33,453 bases of DNA from Balneolaceae bacterium. Lineage in GTDB: Bacteria; Bacteroidota; Rhodothermia; Balneolales; Balneolaceae. The notes beneath the pieces were generated by a model. The model saw nothing but the letters and a program-made list of their open reading frames with translations, had not been told where the DNA came from and made no database searches. Where the stretch lies: assembly GCA_007694095.1 (NCBI GenBank), contig RECI01000208.1, forward strand, positions 1 to 33,453, read 5' to 3'. Each line of letters opens with the position of its first letter. Position 1 is the stretch's first letter. The position numbers and the translations under genes are program-made. Below, piece after piece: positions 1-8,930 of the stretch.

Positions 1-1389
1 GCCTCTTGGTGCCGGTGGTATGCCATCGAGGTGGAAGCGGCCAAGGGTTCGGTTATCCTGGGCTTTTGCCCGTTCACCCTGGAGAATATGAATCTCCACA
101 CTTGTTTGGCTGTCGGCAGCAGTAGAGAATACCTCCTTCTTGCTGGTTGGTATAGTTGTGTTGGATTCAATCAATTTGGTCATTACTCCGCCAAGTGTTT
201 CAATGCCAAGTGTAAGTGGTGTAACATCCAGAAGCACTACATCGTCCACTTCACCGGAAAGAACACCTCCTTGAATAGCAGCTCCAACAGCCACTACTTC
301 ATCCGGATTCACACCTTTGCTGGGTTCCTTGCCAAAAAACTCTTTTACAACTTCCTGGATTTTTGGAATCCTGGTTGAACCACCCACAAGAATCACCTGG
401 TCAATTTCTTTTTTAGTGATTCCGGCATCTTTAATGGCTTTCTCGCATGGACCAATGGTTCGTTTCACGAGATCGTCAACAAGCTGCTCAAATTTCGGCC
501 TGGTAACATCTATGTTCAGGTGTTTCGGGCCCGACTCGGTTGCCGTGATAAATGGCAGGTTTACATTGGTTTTTTGTGAGCTTGAGAGTTCAATCTTGGC
601 TTTCTCAGCCGCATCTTTCAGCCGCTGCATAGCCATTGGGTCTTTTCGAAGGTCGATACCCTCGTCTTTCCTGAATTCATCAGCCAGAAAATTAATAAGG
701 CGCTGATCAAAATCATCTCCGCCAAGGTGGGTATCGCCACTGGTAGATTTTACTTCGAATACACCATCACCCAGTTCAAGAACCGATACGTCGAATGTAC
801 CACCACCCAAATCGTAAACAATGATGGTTTGATCGGTATCTCTTTTATCAAGACCGTATGCCAGTGATGCAGCCGTTGGCTCGTTGATAATTCTCTTCAC
901 ATCAAGACCGGCAATTTTACCTGCTTCCTGGGTCGCCTTTCTCTGTGCATCGTTAAAGTATGCAGGTACCGTAATCACTGCTTCTGTTACCTTTTCCCCC
1001 AGGTATTCCTCGGCAGTTTGCTTCATTTTCTGAAGAATCATTGCCGAAATTTCCTGTGGAGCGTATTTTCTGTCGTCAATCTGTACACGGGCTGTGCCAT
1101 CATCTTCAGATTTCACAACCTTGTAAGATACCTGGCCAATCTCCTCTTTTACCTCGTTATACATCCGGCCCATAAACCTTTTAATTGAAGAGACGGTCTT
1201 CTGGGGATTTGTAATAGCCTGTCTTTTGGCAGGTGCTCCAACCAAACGCTCTCCGTCTTTGCTAAATGCTACAACCGAAGGCGTGGTTCGGCCGCCTTCT
1301 GAGTTTTGAATCACAATAGGCTCGTTGCCTTCCATTACTGAAACGCAGGAGTTCGTAGTGCCCAAGTCAATTCCTATGATTTTACCCAT
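1..1389 (-). CDS. dnaK: Chaperone DnaK (Hsp70), C-terminus cut off by window edge
   Basis: ATP-driven chaperone that binds exposed hydrophobic segments of unfolded proteins in the cytoplasm with DnaJ and GrpE. The reading frame is open from the ATG at 1389 to the window edge and gives the first 463 of about 640 residues. It begins [15 protein letters not shown], the classic Hsp70 phosphate-1 motif. The interdomain linker appears as [12 protein letters not shown], and the last visible residues ([16 protein letters not shown]) lie in the substrate-binding beta-sandwich. The whole ATPase domain is therefore present and intact; the lid is outside the window. A good ribosome binding site (AAGGA) lies 8 nt before the ATG. 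The Hsp20 gene ends 40 bp upstream on the same strand, so the two chaperones are probably co-transcribed. No CIRCE element is visible. Confidence 0.97.
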   Translation of the reverse strand, partial: MGKIIGIDLGTTNSCVSVMEGNEPIVIQNSEGGRTTPSVVAFSKDGERLVGAPAKRQAITNPQKTVSSIKRFMGRMYNEVKEEIGQVSYKVVKSEDDGTARVQIDDRKYAPQEISAMILQKMKQTAEEYLGEKVTEAVITVPAYFNDAQRKATQEAGKIAGLDVKRIINEPTAASLAYGLDKRDTDQTIIVYDLGGGTFDVSVLELGDGVFEVKSTSGDTHLGGDDFDQRLINFLADEFRKDEGIDLRKDPMAMQRLKDAAEKAKIELSSSQKTNVNLPFITATESGPKHLNIDVTRPKFEQLVDDLVKRTIGPCEKAIKDAGITKKEIDQVILVGGSTRIPKIQEVVKEFFGKEPSKGVNPDEVVAVGAAIQGGVLSGEVDDVVLLDVTPLTLGIETLGGVMTKLIESNTTIPTSKKEVFSTAADSQTSVEIHILQGERAKAQDNRTLGRFHLDGIPPAPRG

Positions 1390-1429
1390 AATTATATTCC
1401 TTTTTTCTTTATTACTTTGATTATACTCG

Positions 1430-1861
1430 TTATTTGATCGGGATGGATTGCGAACTGTCTTCGCTTTCCAAACCAGTTTTTGAAATTTTTATTCGTAAAA
1501 CACCGTCTTTAAAAGCTGCTGATATGGATGCAGTATCCACATTATCCGGAAGGGCGAATGATCGGGAAAATGAACCCTGCCTTCTTCCGGTTTTTTTCAG
1601 TACTTCTCCATCTTCAAGATACAGTTCGCGCTCACCGTTAACGGTAAGTACCCTGTCTTTTAATTTTATCTGGATCTGTTTTTTGTTCATGCCCGGTAAA
1701 TCCATCAGAATGGAATAAATTTCATCACTTTCCACCAGGTCGCAATCGGGATTAAATCCGATATGAGGACTGTGAGGTTGAGCCACTTTTTCCACAAACT
1801 GCTGGATATCCTTACCAAGCTTTGAAAGTTGTTTTTCTATATCGATGGTGAAATTGCTCAT
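1430..1861 (-). CDS. Small heat shock protein, Hsp20/alpha-crystallin family
   Basis: An ATP-independent holdase that keeps denaturing proteins soluble until Hsp70 can refold them. The 143-residue length is usual for the family. The alpha-crystallin domain spans about residues 40-130, with the typical [20 protein letters not shown] strand region and the [12 protein letters not shown] stretch near its end. The C-terminal tail carries IPI, an I-x-I motif that docks into neighbouring subunits in sHsp oligomers. It lies 40 bp upstream of dnaK and downstream of aroA (123 bp gap), so a heat-inducible promoter probably sits in 1862-1983. I could not identify a clear promoter consensus there. Confidence 0.93.
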   Translation of the reverse strand: MSNFTIDIEKQLSKLGKDIQQFVEKVAQPHSPHIGFNPDCDLVESDEIYSILMDLPGMNKKQIQIKLKDRVLTVNGERELYLEDGEVLKKTGRRQGSFSRSFALPDNVDTASISAAFKDGVLRIKISKTGLESEDSSQSIPIK

Positions 1862-1914
1862 AGTGTGTCTTTTTCCCTCTTAATAGAGCAACCTCAATGC
1901 CAAATAATTTCACT

Positions 1915-1929
1915 TCAGTGGTTCACTGA
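1915..1929. repeat. Short inverted repeat between aroA and hsp20
   Basis: TCAGTG (1915-1920) and CACTGA (1924-1929) form perfect 6-bp arms around a 3-nt loop, about 55 bp in front of the Hsp20 start and about 55 bp after the aroA stop. No U-tract follows on the minus strand, so it is a poor intrinsic terminator. An operator for the heat-shock pair is the alternative reading. With arms this short, chance is possible. Confidence 0.3.
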
Positions 1930-1983
1930 CGTATTGACATAGATAAAATAAAAAATGTGACCTGATGCCAGTTTCCGGAATTG

Positions 1984-3270
1984 TTACCTGCTGATTTGTT
2001 CCAGGTGATTCCAGAATTCAGGATAAGATATGGCAGTACACTCTGCATCCATAATCGCAGATACTTCTTGCGACTTTGTTGCAAGTACAGCAGCAGCCAT
2101 GGCCATACGATGGTCATGATAACTTGGAAAAACAGCTGCTTTGGGTATAAAATCTTTTTTCCCGTGAATTGTAATCCCGTCGTTTTTCAGTTCAACTGCG
2201 GCCCCGGAAAGTGTCAAAATCTCTGCCATGGCAGAAAGCCTGTCAGTTTCTTTATGACGTAATTCGCCGGCTCCTGTAATATTTGATGTGCCTTCCGCAA
2301 AACACATCGCAACCATTAAAACGGGAAGTTCATCGATACAATTAGGAATGAATGCCGGATTGAGATCTATTGCCTTTAATTCAGCAGGTTCTATTCTTAC
2401 ATCGGCAACCGGTTCTTTTCCTTCCATCCGGGGATTTTCAGTAATAATGGATGCACCCATTTCTTCCAGTATCCGCAGAGCAGCAATTCTGCTTGGATTC
2501 ATTCCAGTATGTTTGATGATAAGTGAGGCGTTGTTATGAATGGTTCCCGAGACAAGCCAAAATGCTGCCGCCGAAAAATCACCCGGTACGGTATAATTCT
2601 GTGCCGGTAAAATATCACCCCTGCTGCTGCGAATAATTTTTCCCGTTCCATAAGGTTCTGATTTTAAATCCAGCAATCGCTCGGTATGGTCCCTGCTGAG
2701 AACCTGTTCTATTACTTCAACAGGTTCTTCGCTGAACAGGCCAGCGAGTAATACTGCCGATTTTAGTTGTGCACTTGCTATCGGTAGCGGGAATCTCATG
2801 CCCCGGAGCCCACTGTGCCCGGATACCAGCAGCGGAGCAAAATCACCATTTTTCCCCTTTATTATACAGCCAAGTGCATTCAGCGGATCGATTATTCGTT
2901 TCATTGTCCGGGAAGAGAGTGATTCGTCTCCAATAAGCTCACACGTAATTCCTGCCCCTGCCACAATGCCGCCAAGCAGCCTCATCGTTGTACCGGAATT
3001 GCCGCAATCGAGCGGTTCTCCGGGAATTTGAAGACCATCCCTGCCAACTCCCCGGATTGTAACTCCGTTTTCATCAGATTCAATCCTCACACCAAGCTGT
3101 TTCAGGCAAGCGAGCGTGCTTTGCGGATCTGCGGCAGCAGAATAATTACGTATCACACTCAGTCCGTCCGAAATGGCTGCAAACATGGCTGATCTGTGAG
3201 AAATGGATTTATCGGGTGGCGGGGTTATTGTACCATTCAGTACGTTAACCGGTTTTATCTGCTGAATCAT
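1984..3270 (-). CDS. aroA: 3-phosphoshikimate 1-carboxyvinyltransferase (EPSP synthase)
   Basis: Sixth step of the shikimate pathway: transfers enolpyruvyl from PEP to shikimate 3-phosphate, leading to chorismate and aromatic amino acids. The protein is 428 residues, the normal length. PPDKSISHRS at 18-27 supplies the substrate-binding Lys and Arg. LDCGNSGTTMR (87-97) is the PEP-loop region, and RDHTER follows at 193-198. The acid/base pair is Asp313 (in IDELP) and Glu341 (in LRHKETDR), and DHRMAMA sits at 386-392. The start ATG is 3 bp after the stop of the large TPR gene, so the two are translated from one message. The GNSGTT form of the PEP loop differs from the enterobacterial GNAGTAMRP form; I draw no conclusion about inhibitor sensitivity. 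Confidence 0.97.
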   Translation of the reverse strand: MIQQIKPVNVLNGTITPPPDKSISHRSAMFAAISDGLSVIRNYSAAADPQSTLACLKQLGVRIESDENGVTIRGVGRDGLQIPGEPLDCGNSGTTMRLLGGIVAGAGITCELIGDESLSSRTMKRIIDPLNALGCIIKGKNGDFAPLLVSGHSGLRGMRFPLPIASAQLKSAVLLAGLFSEEPVEVIEQVLSRDHTERLLDLKSEPYGTGKIIRSSRGDILPAQNYTVPGDFSAAAFWLVSGTIHNNASLIIKHTGMNPSRIAALRILEEMGASIITENPRMEGKEPVADVRIEPAELKAIDLNPAFIPNCIDELPVLMVAMCFAEGTSNITGAGELRHKETDRLSAMAEILTLSGAAVELKNDGITIHGKKDFIPKAAVFPSYHDHRMAMAAAVLATKSQEVSAIMDAECTAISYPEFWNHLEQISR

Positions 3271-3273
3271 CTG

Positions 3274-6264
3274 TTAGTTACTTTGGAGCAGGCGCTGCGC
3301 TTTTCTTGCCCCGGAAGTTCCCGGGTAGTTCTCCACTATGGAATTGAGCAGGGCAATAGCATCGCCTCTTCTGCCTTCCCTTATGTATATTTCTGCCGTT
3401 TTGTACTGTGCCTCTGCCACCCAATCGCCGAATGCTTCAAAAAGCACTCTCACTTTTGAATACTCGTCGAGTGCAGCCTGTCTGTTGCCCTCAGAAAAAT
3501 ATGTTTCTCCAATTAAAAATTGCGCCTCGGCTCCAACTTCTGTTGTATTCGATCCTGCCACCAGGTTAAAAAAGCGCCGGGCTTCTTCAACCCTCCCATC
3601 ACTATACAGCACTTTACCCAAACCAACCCGTGCTGCATCATTTTCCGAATTAACGGACAGCACCCTTTCGAAGTTTTGCCGGGCATTCGACCTGTTTTGA
3701 AGTGCAAGATGGGCATTCCCCATGCCAAGATATGCATCCTGCAGGTATTGTGGATCGAGGCTAGCGAGCTGTTCAAACCTTCTCAACGACTCCTGATAAT
3801 TTCCGCGTATATAATGAATTCTTCCCAATTCAATTAAGGCAGGGCCTATTCTCTCCGATTCCGGAAAATCATTGACAAGTGTTTCATAAGCTTCCACCGC
3901 ACCAGCCAGGTTATTTGTCCGCTGAAACGCATCAGCCATATTGAAGTAGGCTTCCGGCATCAGGTTTCTGTTATTTGTGATCCGGAGGTATTGTCTGAAT
4001 TCCCTTACGGCTGCTTCATAATCACCTGACTGGAATACATTCTCTGCCTGACGGAATCTGAGACGGTCTGCGGTGGCTGATGTCGGGTTATCTGCAAGAA
4101 ATTCTTCAAGAATATCCGTACTTGTATCAAAGCCTCCTGCAGAAAGCTGGGCAAATTGAATACCGTCAATTGCTTCAATGATATACCGGCTTCGCGGGTA
4201 CTCGTCCAGAACCCGCTGATACGCTGCAATAGCCGCTTCAAAATTACCGGCATTATAATGTGAATCCCCGATATTATATTGCGCCCTGGCAGCCCACTCC
4301 GTTCCGGGATATCTGCTGATCACCGATTGGAATTCTTCGATGGCCTGATCATAGTTGCCTGTATTAAGGTAGATATAAGCTATGTTATACTGTGCCTGTT
4401 CTCTCAGACGGCTGAACGGATAAATCCTTAACAATCTTCGAAACTGGGTTACTGCTTCAAAATTGCGGTTCATTCTGTAATAACTATTGGCAACCTGGTA
4501 CATGGCATAATCACCGCCGGGGTCGGCACCGATTGTTGCACTGTAGTATTCCATCGCTTCATTGTACCTGCTCTGTGCAAAAAAAGCGTCCCCAATTCTG
4601 AGCCTCACATCGGTTTCGTACGGGTAAAGTGCAATGGGTGGGGGCTCATAATTATTCAGAAAATCGATCAGTGGGCCGGTTACATTGGCAAAGTCTCCCA
4701 TCATAAAGTACGACCAGCCCAAGCTGTATTTAGCGGCACCAATCATTTCATGATCGGGGAATCGGCGAATAAATTCTGCAAACTGTGCTGCAGCCCTATC
4801 GTAATTACCCGACATATAATTGGCATCTGCGCTCCAAAACAGGGCTTCCTGCCCAATTTCTGAATTCGGTGCCTCTCTGTATACACTTTCAAAATCCGGC
4901 AGTGCTTCATCATAAGCCATGTTGTAATACATAACCCATGCACGTTGAAATCTTGCCTGCCTCTTCAGTGCAGGATCAAGGTCATCAATTTGGCTGGCTA
5001 AATCGAATGAATCAATTGCCCTTGAATATTCACCGTTTGCATAAAACGCTTCACCTAAAAATGTTAAAACCTGTGCAGGATTTTCAAGTGTCCGATACTC
5101 CCTTGCCAAAGGAAGCAGAATATCAATAGCCTCTACATAATTACCGAATTCAAGTGCGGCAACAGCCCACTCGGTATGTGCCTGTTCGTAAAAAACCCCT
5201 CTTTCACTAAAACGGCTGCCAAATTCCCGAAATGCGTCGAGTGATGTTCTGTAGCGGCCTGCCAGCTTTTCGTTCACTGCCCTGTAGTACAGAGCTTTTC
5301 GTGCAATATCATCATTTCCGATAGCAGCTTCACCAAACGCCCGGGCAGCCCAATGAAAAATATCCTGTTTGTGATATACCCAGCCAAGGCCATAATACGC
5401 AATCCTCTCATCTTCGGGGTTGTCAACCCTTGTGAGATACTGACGGTAATACCTGGAAGCTTCAGGGAAATTATTAAGTGCATTGTAGCTTTCTGCAATC
5501 AGGTAGATGGCCTTTGTCCGGTTTTCCTCGTCCAGGTAAGGCAAAGCATCCTGGAATGCCTCAACGGCCTCATTAAACCGTCGCTGCTTGTAGTACGATT
5601 CACCTAAAGCTGTTCCAATACGTCTCGCTTCTGTGGTATTTGGATGCCTCTGGCGAAGTAATTCAAATGCATCGGCTGATTCATTAAATTTTTCTTCCTC
5701 AAGATAAAGGCGGCCCCTTGCATATAAAGCCCTTGCCGACCATACACTTCTGCGATGATCATTCGACAGGTCGAGAAAGTATTTTCTGGCTAGGTCATTA
5801 TTACCACTTTCTGCAGCAGTTTCTGCCAGCGTATAGTAAAGTTCCGCGCGTTCATTATACGACTGCGGATAATTTAGTGCCTGATCCATCCGCCGGATTG
5901 CATCAGCATATTCCATTCTTTCCAGGTGATGGTATCCAAGCTCTTTTAATAAAACGGCTGAACGGTTGCTTCCAGGGTATCTCTGTACAAAACGGTCGGT
6001 ATGTACCTCATTTCCTCTCGGATCAATTTTGAGAAATGCCCTTGCCCGGTAAAAATCAGCGGTTTCTGCAGCAACTTCGGTTGTACTCTCTGATTTTGCA
6101 CTTTCAAAGTATGGGATCGATTCCGCAAACAGACCCAATTCGAATAGATGCAGACCGGCTTGGAACTCTTTTTGATAAGAGTCCTGCTGTTGCTGAGCGT
6201 ATACGCTTCCACTCATCACTATGAATATCAGCGCGATAATAGGTTTAAGGAAACTGCGGCTCAT
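3274..6264 (-). CDS. Exported tetratricopeptide repeat protein (996 aa)
   Basis: The N-terminus (MSRSFLKPIIALIFIVMSGS, then VYAQ) is a clear Sec signal peptide, so the mature protein is periplasmic or attached to the outer membrane. Almost all of the remainder is tandem TPR-like helical hairpins of about 34-37 residues, with repeated patterns such as A..QYNIG.....GNY..AI..F..V...YP. Stacks of this kind are protein-protein scaffolds, and several units resemble the YbgF/BamD-type TPRs of envelope assembly factors. No catalytic domain or membrane anchor is visible. It is first in a likely operon with aroA (3-bp gap), and its own promoter should be in 6265-6360. The exact role is unknown; envelope assembly or secretion is an inference from export and fold only. 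Confidence 0.9.
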   Translation of the reverse strand: MSRSFLKPIIALIFIVMSGSVYAQQQQDSYQKEFQAGLHLFELGLFAESIPYFESAKSESTTEVAAETADFYRARAFLKIDPRGNEVHTDRFVQRYPGSNRSAVLLKELGYHHLERMEYADAIRRMDQALNYPQSYNERAELYYTLAETAAESGNNDLARKYFLDLSNDHRRSVWSARALYARGRLYLEEEKFNESADAFELLRQRHPNTTEARRIGTALGESYYKQRRFNEAVEAFQDALPYLDEENRTKAIYLIAESYNALNNFPEASRYYRQYLTRVDNPEDERIAYYGLGWVYHKQDIFHWAARAFGEAAIGNDDIARKALYYRAVNEKLAGRYRTSLDAFREFGSRFSERGVFYEQAHTEWAVAALEFGNYVEAIDILLPLAREYRTLENPAQVLTFLGEAFYANGEYSRAIDSFDLASQIDDLDPALKRQARFQRAWVMYYNMAYDEALPDFESVYREAPNSEIGQEALFWSADANYMSGNYDRAAAQFAEFIRRFPDHEMIGAAKYSLGWSYFMMGDFANVTGPLIDFLNNYEPPPIALYPYETDVRLRIGDAFFAQSRYNEAMEYYSATIGADPGGDYAMYQVANSYYRMNRNFEAVTQFRRLLRIYPFSRLREQAQYNIAYIYLNTGNYDQAIEEFQSVISRYPGTEWAARAQYNIGDSHYNAGNFEAAIAAYQRVLDEYPRSRYIIEAIDGIQFAQLSAGGFDTSTDILEEFLADNPTSATADRLRFRQAENVFQSGDYEAAVREFRQYLRITNNRNLMPEAYFNMADAFQRTNNLAGAVEAYETLVNDFPESERIGPALIELGRIHYIRGNYQESLRRFEQLASLDPQYLQDAYLGMGNAHLALQNRSNARQNFERVLSVNSENDAARVGLGKVLYSDGRVEEARRFFNLVAGSNTTEVGAEAQFLIGETYFSEGNRQAALDEYSKVRVLFEAFGDWVAEAQYKTAEIYIREGRRGDAIALLNSIVENYPGTSGARKAQRLLQSN

Positions 6265-6360
6265 GTATAAATTAAATCTGTGGATAACAAATGGGCAATA
6301 AGCTATGAATATATCAACTCGAAATGATTTGTTCCCGATATTTCAGGAATTTTTCAACAT

Positions 6361-7029
6361 TTATAGTTCGAGATAGCGCATCAGCTCATCGGCTCTTGTT
6401 GTGAGATCGATCTGGAGAATGTCGTCACGATTTTCAGTTACAGCAATATAACCATGGCGCTCAAGTGATGACACAATTGCAGAAGTATCTTCATGGCTTA
6501 ATTTAAGTGAAACCTGTATCATTACATCATTATTATTCGGCTGCTCTACCGTCAGCCCGAGAATTTTTGCTCCTTCGCTCTCAATTAAATGCACCAGTTT
6601 TGCCAGTGTAAAATCTGACCTGAGCATATGTACGGTGATAACTGAACCACTGGTGGTAATATTTAGCATATTGGAGAGTGATTCCAGCACGTCTCTCTTC
6701 TCAATAATTCCAATGTATTCGCCATTCCTGTCGGTAACCGCAAGAAGTCGTACTTCATGATGCAACATTTTCCGTGCAATCTCAAAAATATGCTGGTCAA
6801 CATATGCGTAAATCGGGAAACGAATGTCTAGATCAGATATTGGAGCAGTTTCATCAACTACTTTGGCGAGATCATCAAAACGTACATGGCCTATGATGGT
6901 TTGCGTTTCCGGTTCCAAAACAGGTATGTTGGATGTTTGCCAGGCATCCATTTTGGCTAATGCCGCTGATACTGAACTTGATGGTTCAAGTGGTTTAAAA
7001 TCTTTATTAACTAACTTTTTTGCTAACAT
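6361..7029 (-). CDS. CBS-domain pair protein with ACT-like C-terminus
   Basis: Two CBS domains (about residues 1-60 and 68-125) form a Bateman module, which in other proteins senses adenine nucleotides or similar ligands. The last 90 residues (from about SVITVHML) resemble an ACT-type regulatory fold. There is no enzyme domain. I use the ATG at 7029, giving 222 aa, because it lies 1 bp after the hflX stop and starts at MLAKKLVNKDF, just before the first CBS helix. An in-frame ATG at 7083 would add 18 residues but overlap hflX by 53 bp. The layout resembles AcuB-like proteins; what it regulates cannot be read from the sequence. It is probably co-transcribed with hflX. Confidence 0.85.
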   Translation of the reverse strand: MLAKKLVNKDFKPLEPSSSVSAALAKMDAWQTSNIPVLEPETQTIIGHVRFDDLAKVVDETAPISDLDIRFPIYAYVDQHIFEIARKMLHHEVRLLAVTDRNGEYIGIIEKRDVLESLSNMLNITTSGSVITVHMLRSDFTLAKLVHLIESEGAKILGLTVEQPNNNDVMIQVSLKLSHEDTSAIVSSLERHGYIAVTENRDDILQIDLTTRADELMRYLEL

Positions 7030-7030
7030 G

Positions 7031-8317
7031 TTAAACTTCACTAAATGGTTTAATATCTGAAAGCATCGCCTCGAATTTTTCACGGTCTGCTTTAGACGTG
7101 GATCCTTTTATTTGAACGCTGTTTTCTTCATAAAGTTCTTTGTCAATCACTGCAACCTCGTGTAAAAATGCTACTGCTTTATAGTGTGATAACGGTACAT
7201 TGTAAGAAAATGCTACGTAATCTTCCTCAATTAGTTTTTCCAGCCTTTCTTCAAGTTTTCCAATTCCAATTTCACGATGAGCAGATACATAAACTGCTCC
7301 GGGGTATTCACGTTTCAAATTTATCAACTCTTCTGGCAATAGCAGATCAATTTTATTAAAAACAAGAATTTTTTTGGCATTCTGAATCCCAAGCTCTTCC
7401 AGCGTCTTGTTCACAACATCAATATAGTCTTCAACCATACGTCCCGATGCATCAACAACATGAAGAAGCACATCAGCATCACGTACTTCATCTAGGGTGG
7501 ATTTGAAGCTTTCTATTAAATGATGCGGAAGTTTCCTGATAAAACCCACGGTATCCGACAAAAGCACCTGATGATTTTCGAGTTCAAGCCGCCTCACCGT
7601 TGAATCGAGTGTTGCAAAAAGCCTGTTTTCTGCCAGAACATTTGAGGCTGTCATGGTATTCATCAAAGTGGATTTACCTGCGTTGGTATACCCTACAAGT
7701 GCAACTCTGGTAATGTGCTCCCTCCCTTTTCGCTGTGTTGTACGCTGCCGATCCAGTTTTTCTAGCTTGTCCTTAAGTACGGAAATACGCTTGCCAACCA
7801 GCCGGCGGTCGGTTTCGATCTGGGTTTCGCCCGGCCCTTTTGTTCCAATACCGCCTTTTTGCCTCGAAAGGTGGGTCCAGAATCGTGTGAGCCTTGGCAG
7901 CAGGTATTGCAGCTGAGCTAATTCCACCTGTGTTTTTGCAGCGGCAGTTTTAGCCCGCGAAGCAAAGATATCCAGAATAAGCCCGCTGCGGTCCAGAACT
8001 TTCACTTTTGTGATCTTCTCAATATTCCGGATTTGGGTTGCTGTAAGATCATCATCAAAAATTAAAATATCAGCATTTTTGTCTGCCACAACCTGCTTAA
8101 GTTCATGCAGCTTTCCTTTCCCGATGTACGTAGTGGGATCAGGATGGGGCCTGTTTTGCAGAATTTTTTCAACAGTTACAGCACCTGCCGTATCGCTGAG
8201 TAACGCGAGTTCATTGAGGTACTCTTCGGCAAGCCAGCGTGGTAATTCCGGGCCAAAAATTCCTACCAATACAGCTCTCTCCTTTTCAAAAGAGGGTTTT
8301 CTGATATCTTCTAACAA
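7031..8317 (-). CDS. hflX: GTPase HflX, ribosome-associated
   Basis: HflX binds the 50S subunit, splits stalled 70S ribosomes in stress and acts as a translational GTPase. The 428-residue protein has the glycine-rich HflX N-terminal domain (YIGKGKL at 64-70), the family signature GGIGTKGPGETQIETDRR (155-172) and a full G domain: GYTNAGKST (G1, 209-217), DTVGF (G3, 255-259) and NKID (G4, 321-324), then SAHR as G5. The start is TTG at 8317; no in-frame ATG exists upstream before a stop, and the next Met is inside the G domain, so a TTG start is well supported. It is followed after 1 bp by the CBS-domain gene. Confidence 0.96.
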   Translation of the reverse strand: MLEDIRKPSFEKERAVLVGIFGPELPRWLAEEYLNELALLSDTAGAVTVEKILQNRPHPDPTTYIGKGKLHELKQVVADKNADILIFDDDLTATQIRNIEKITKVKVLDRSGLILDIFASRAKTAAAKTQVELAQLQYLLPRLTRFWTHLSRQKGGIGTKGPGETQIETDRRLVGKRISVLKDKLEKLDRQRTTQRKGREHITRVALVGYTNAGKSTLMNTMTASNVLAENRLFATLDSTVRRLELENHQVLLSDTVGFIRKLPHHLIESFKSTLDEVRDADVLLHVVDASGRMVEDYIDVVNKTLEELGIQNAKKILVFNKIDLLLPEELINLKREYPGAVYVSAHREIGIGKLEERLEKLIEEDYVAFSYNVPLSHYKAVAFLHEVAVIDKELYEENSVQIKGSTSKADREKFEAMLSDIKPFSEV

Positions 8318-8342
8318 ATTTTGATGACTTTAATGAAATGGT

Positions 8343-8930
8343 TTATTCGAATGCCTTGAAATCGAAAGACGAATCTGCTACCGGTGTCATGGTTTTTCCG
8401 ATTTTCAATGAAACAATCTTATTGAATTTATCTGTTTTCTTATCTGGCACAAAGAGTTCGAGCCTTATTAATCGCCTGTTAAAAGCATAGAGAGGCTTCT
8501 CCTGGTAAATAAAAACATAATCAGAACCCCTAAGTGATGGCTTTTCCACGTAATCATTAATCTGATGCCAGGCTATTGTTTGAGACGGATCGTTAATATT
8601 TTTTACAATTCCGTGGTCAGTAATGTAAGCTTTTGAAGTGATAAAACTCGAAACAAACCAGCATAAACCCATCCAGGTGTAGCACCCTACAATAGAATAA
8701 TAGATTTCAAGCTGGTTATGAATAACCACAACTGCCAAAAGTGCGGAAAATCCTAAAAAAAGAGTGGAAAAAAGCGGGTATCCTTTCAATTTACCCGATT
8801 TCCAACTAATACGGATGTTTCGCAGACGAAGTGCATTCGCTACAGTGTATGCCGCAAGAAAAGTTGAACCCAGCGTAAATAATGAAAGCAGCAATACAAA
8901 CAGGCTGTGTATGTCAGTTGAAAAATTCAT
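8343..8930 (-). CDS. Membrane protein with C-terminal PH-like domain (unknown)
   Basis: The 195-residue protein has a hydrophobic N-terminal helix (about 8-32), two more helices (about 52-70 and 78-96) and then a soluble region beginning ITSKAYITDHGIVKN. That region, with an aromatic W..I..Y pattern and alternating strands, resembles bacterial PH-like (bPH/DUF5673-type) domains that follow membrane helices; the assignment is by pattern only. Its ATG overlaps the stop of the upstream BatA-like gene by 4 bp (ATGA), so the two are translationally coupled and probably work together in the membrane. No catalytic motif is visible. Confidence 0.75.
   Translation of the reverse strand: MNFSTDIHSLFVLLLSLFTLGSTFLAAYTVANALRLRNIRISWKSGKLKGYPLFSTLFLGFSALLAVVVIHNQLEIYYSIVGCYTWMGLCWFVSSFITSKAYITDHGIVKNINDPSQTIAWHQINDYVEKPSLRGSDYVFIYQEKPLYAFNRRLIRLELFVPDKKTDKFNKIVSLKIGKTMTPVADSSFDFKAFE

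Noticed and set aside
1862-1983. CIRCE or other HrcA operator in front of hsp20-dnaK
   Set aside because: No TTAGCACTC-N9-GAGTGCTAA-like sequence is present; only the short TCAGTG/CACTGA repeat was found.
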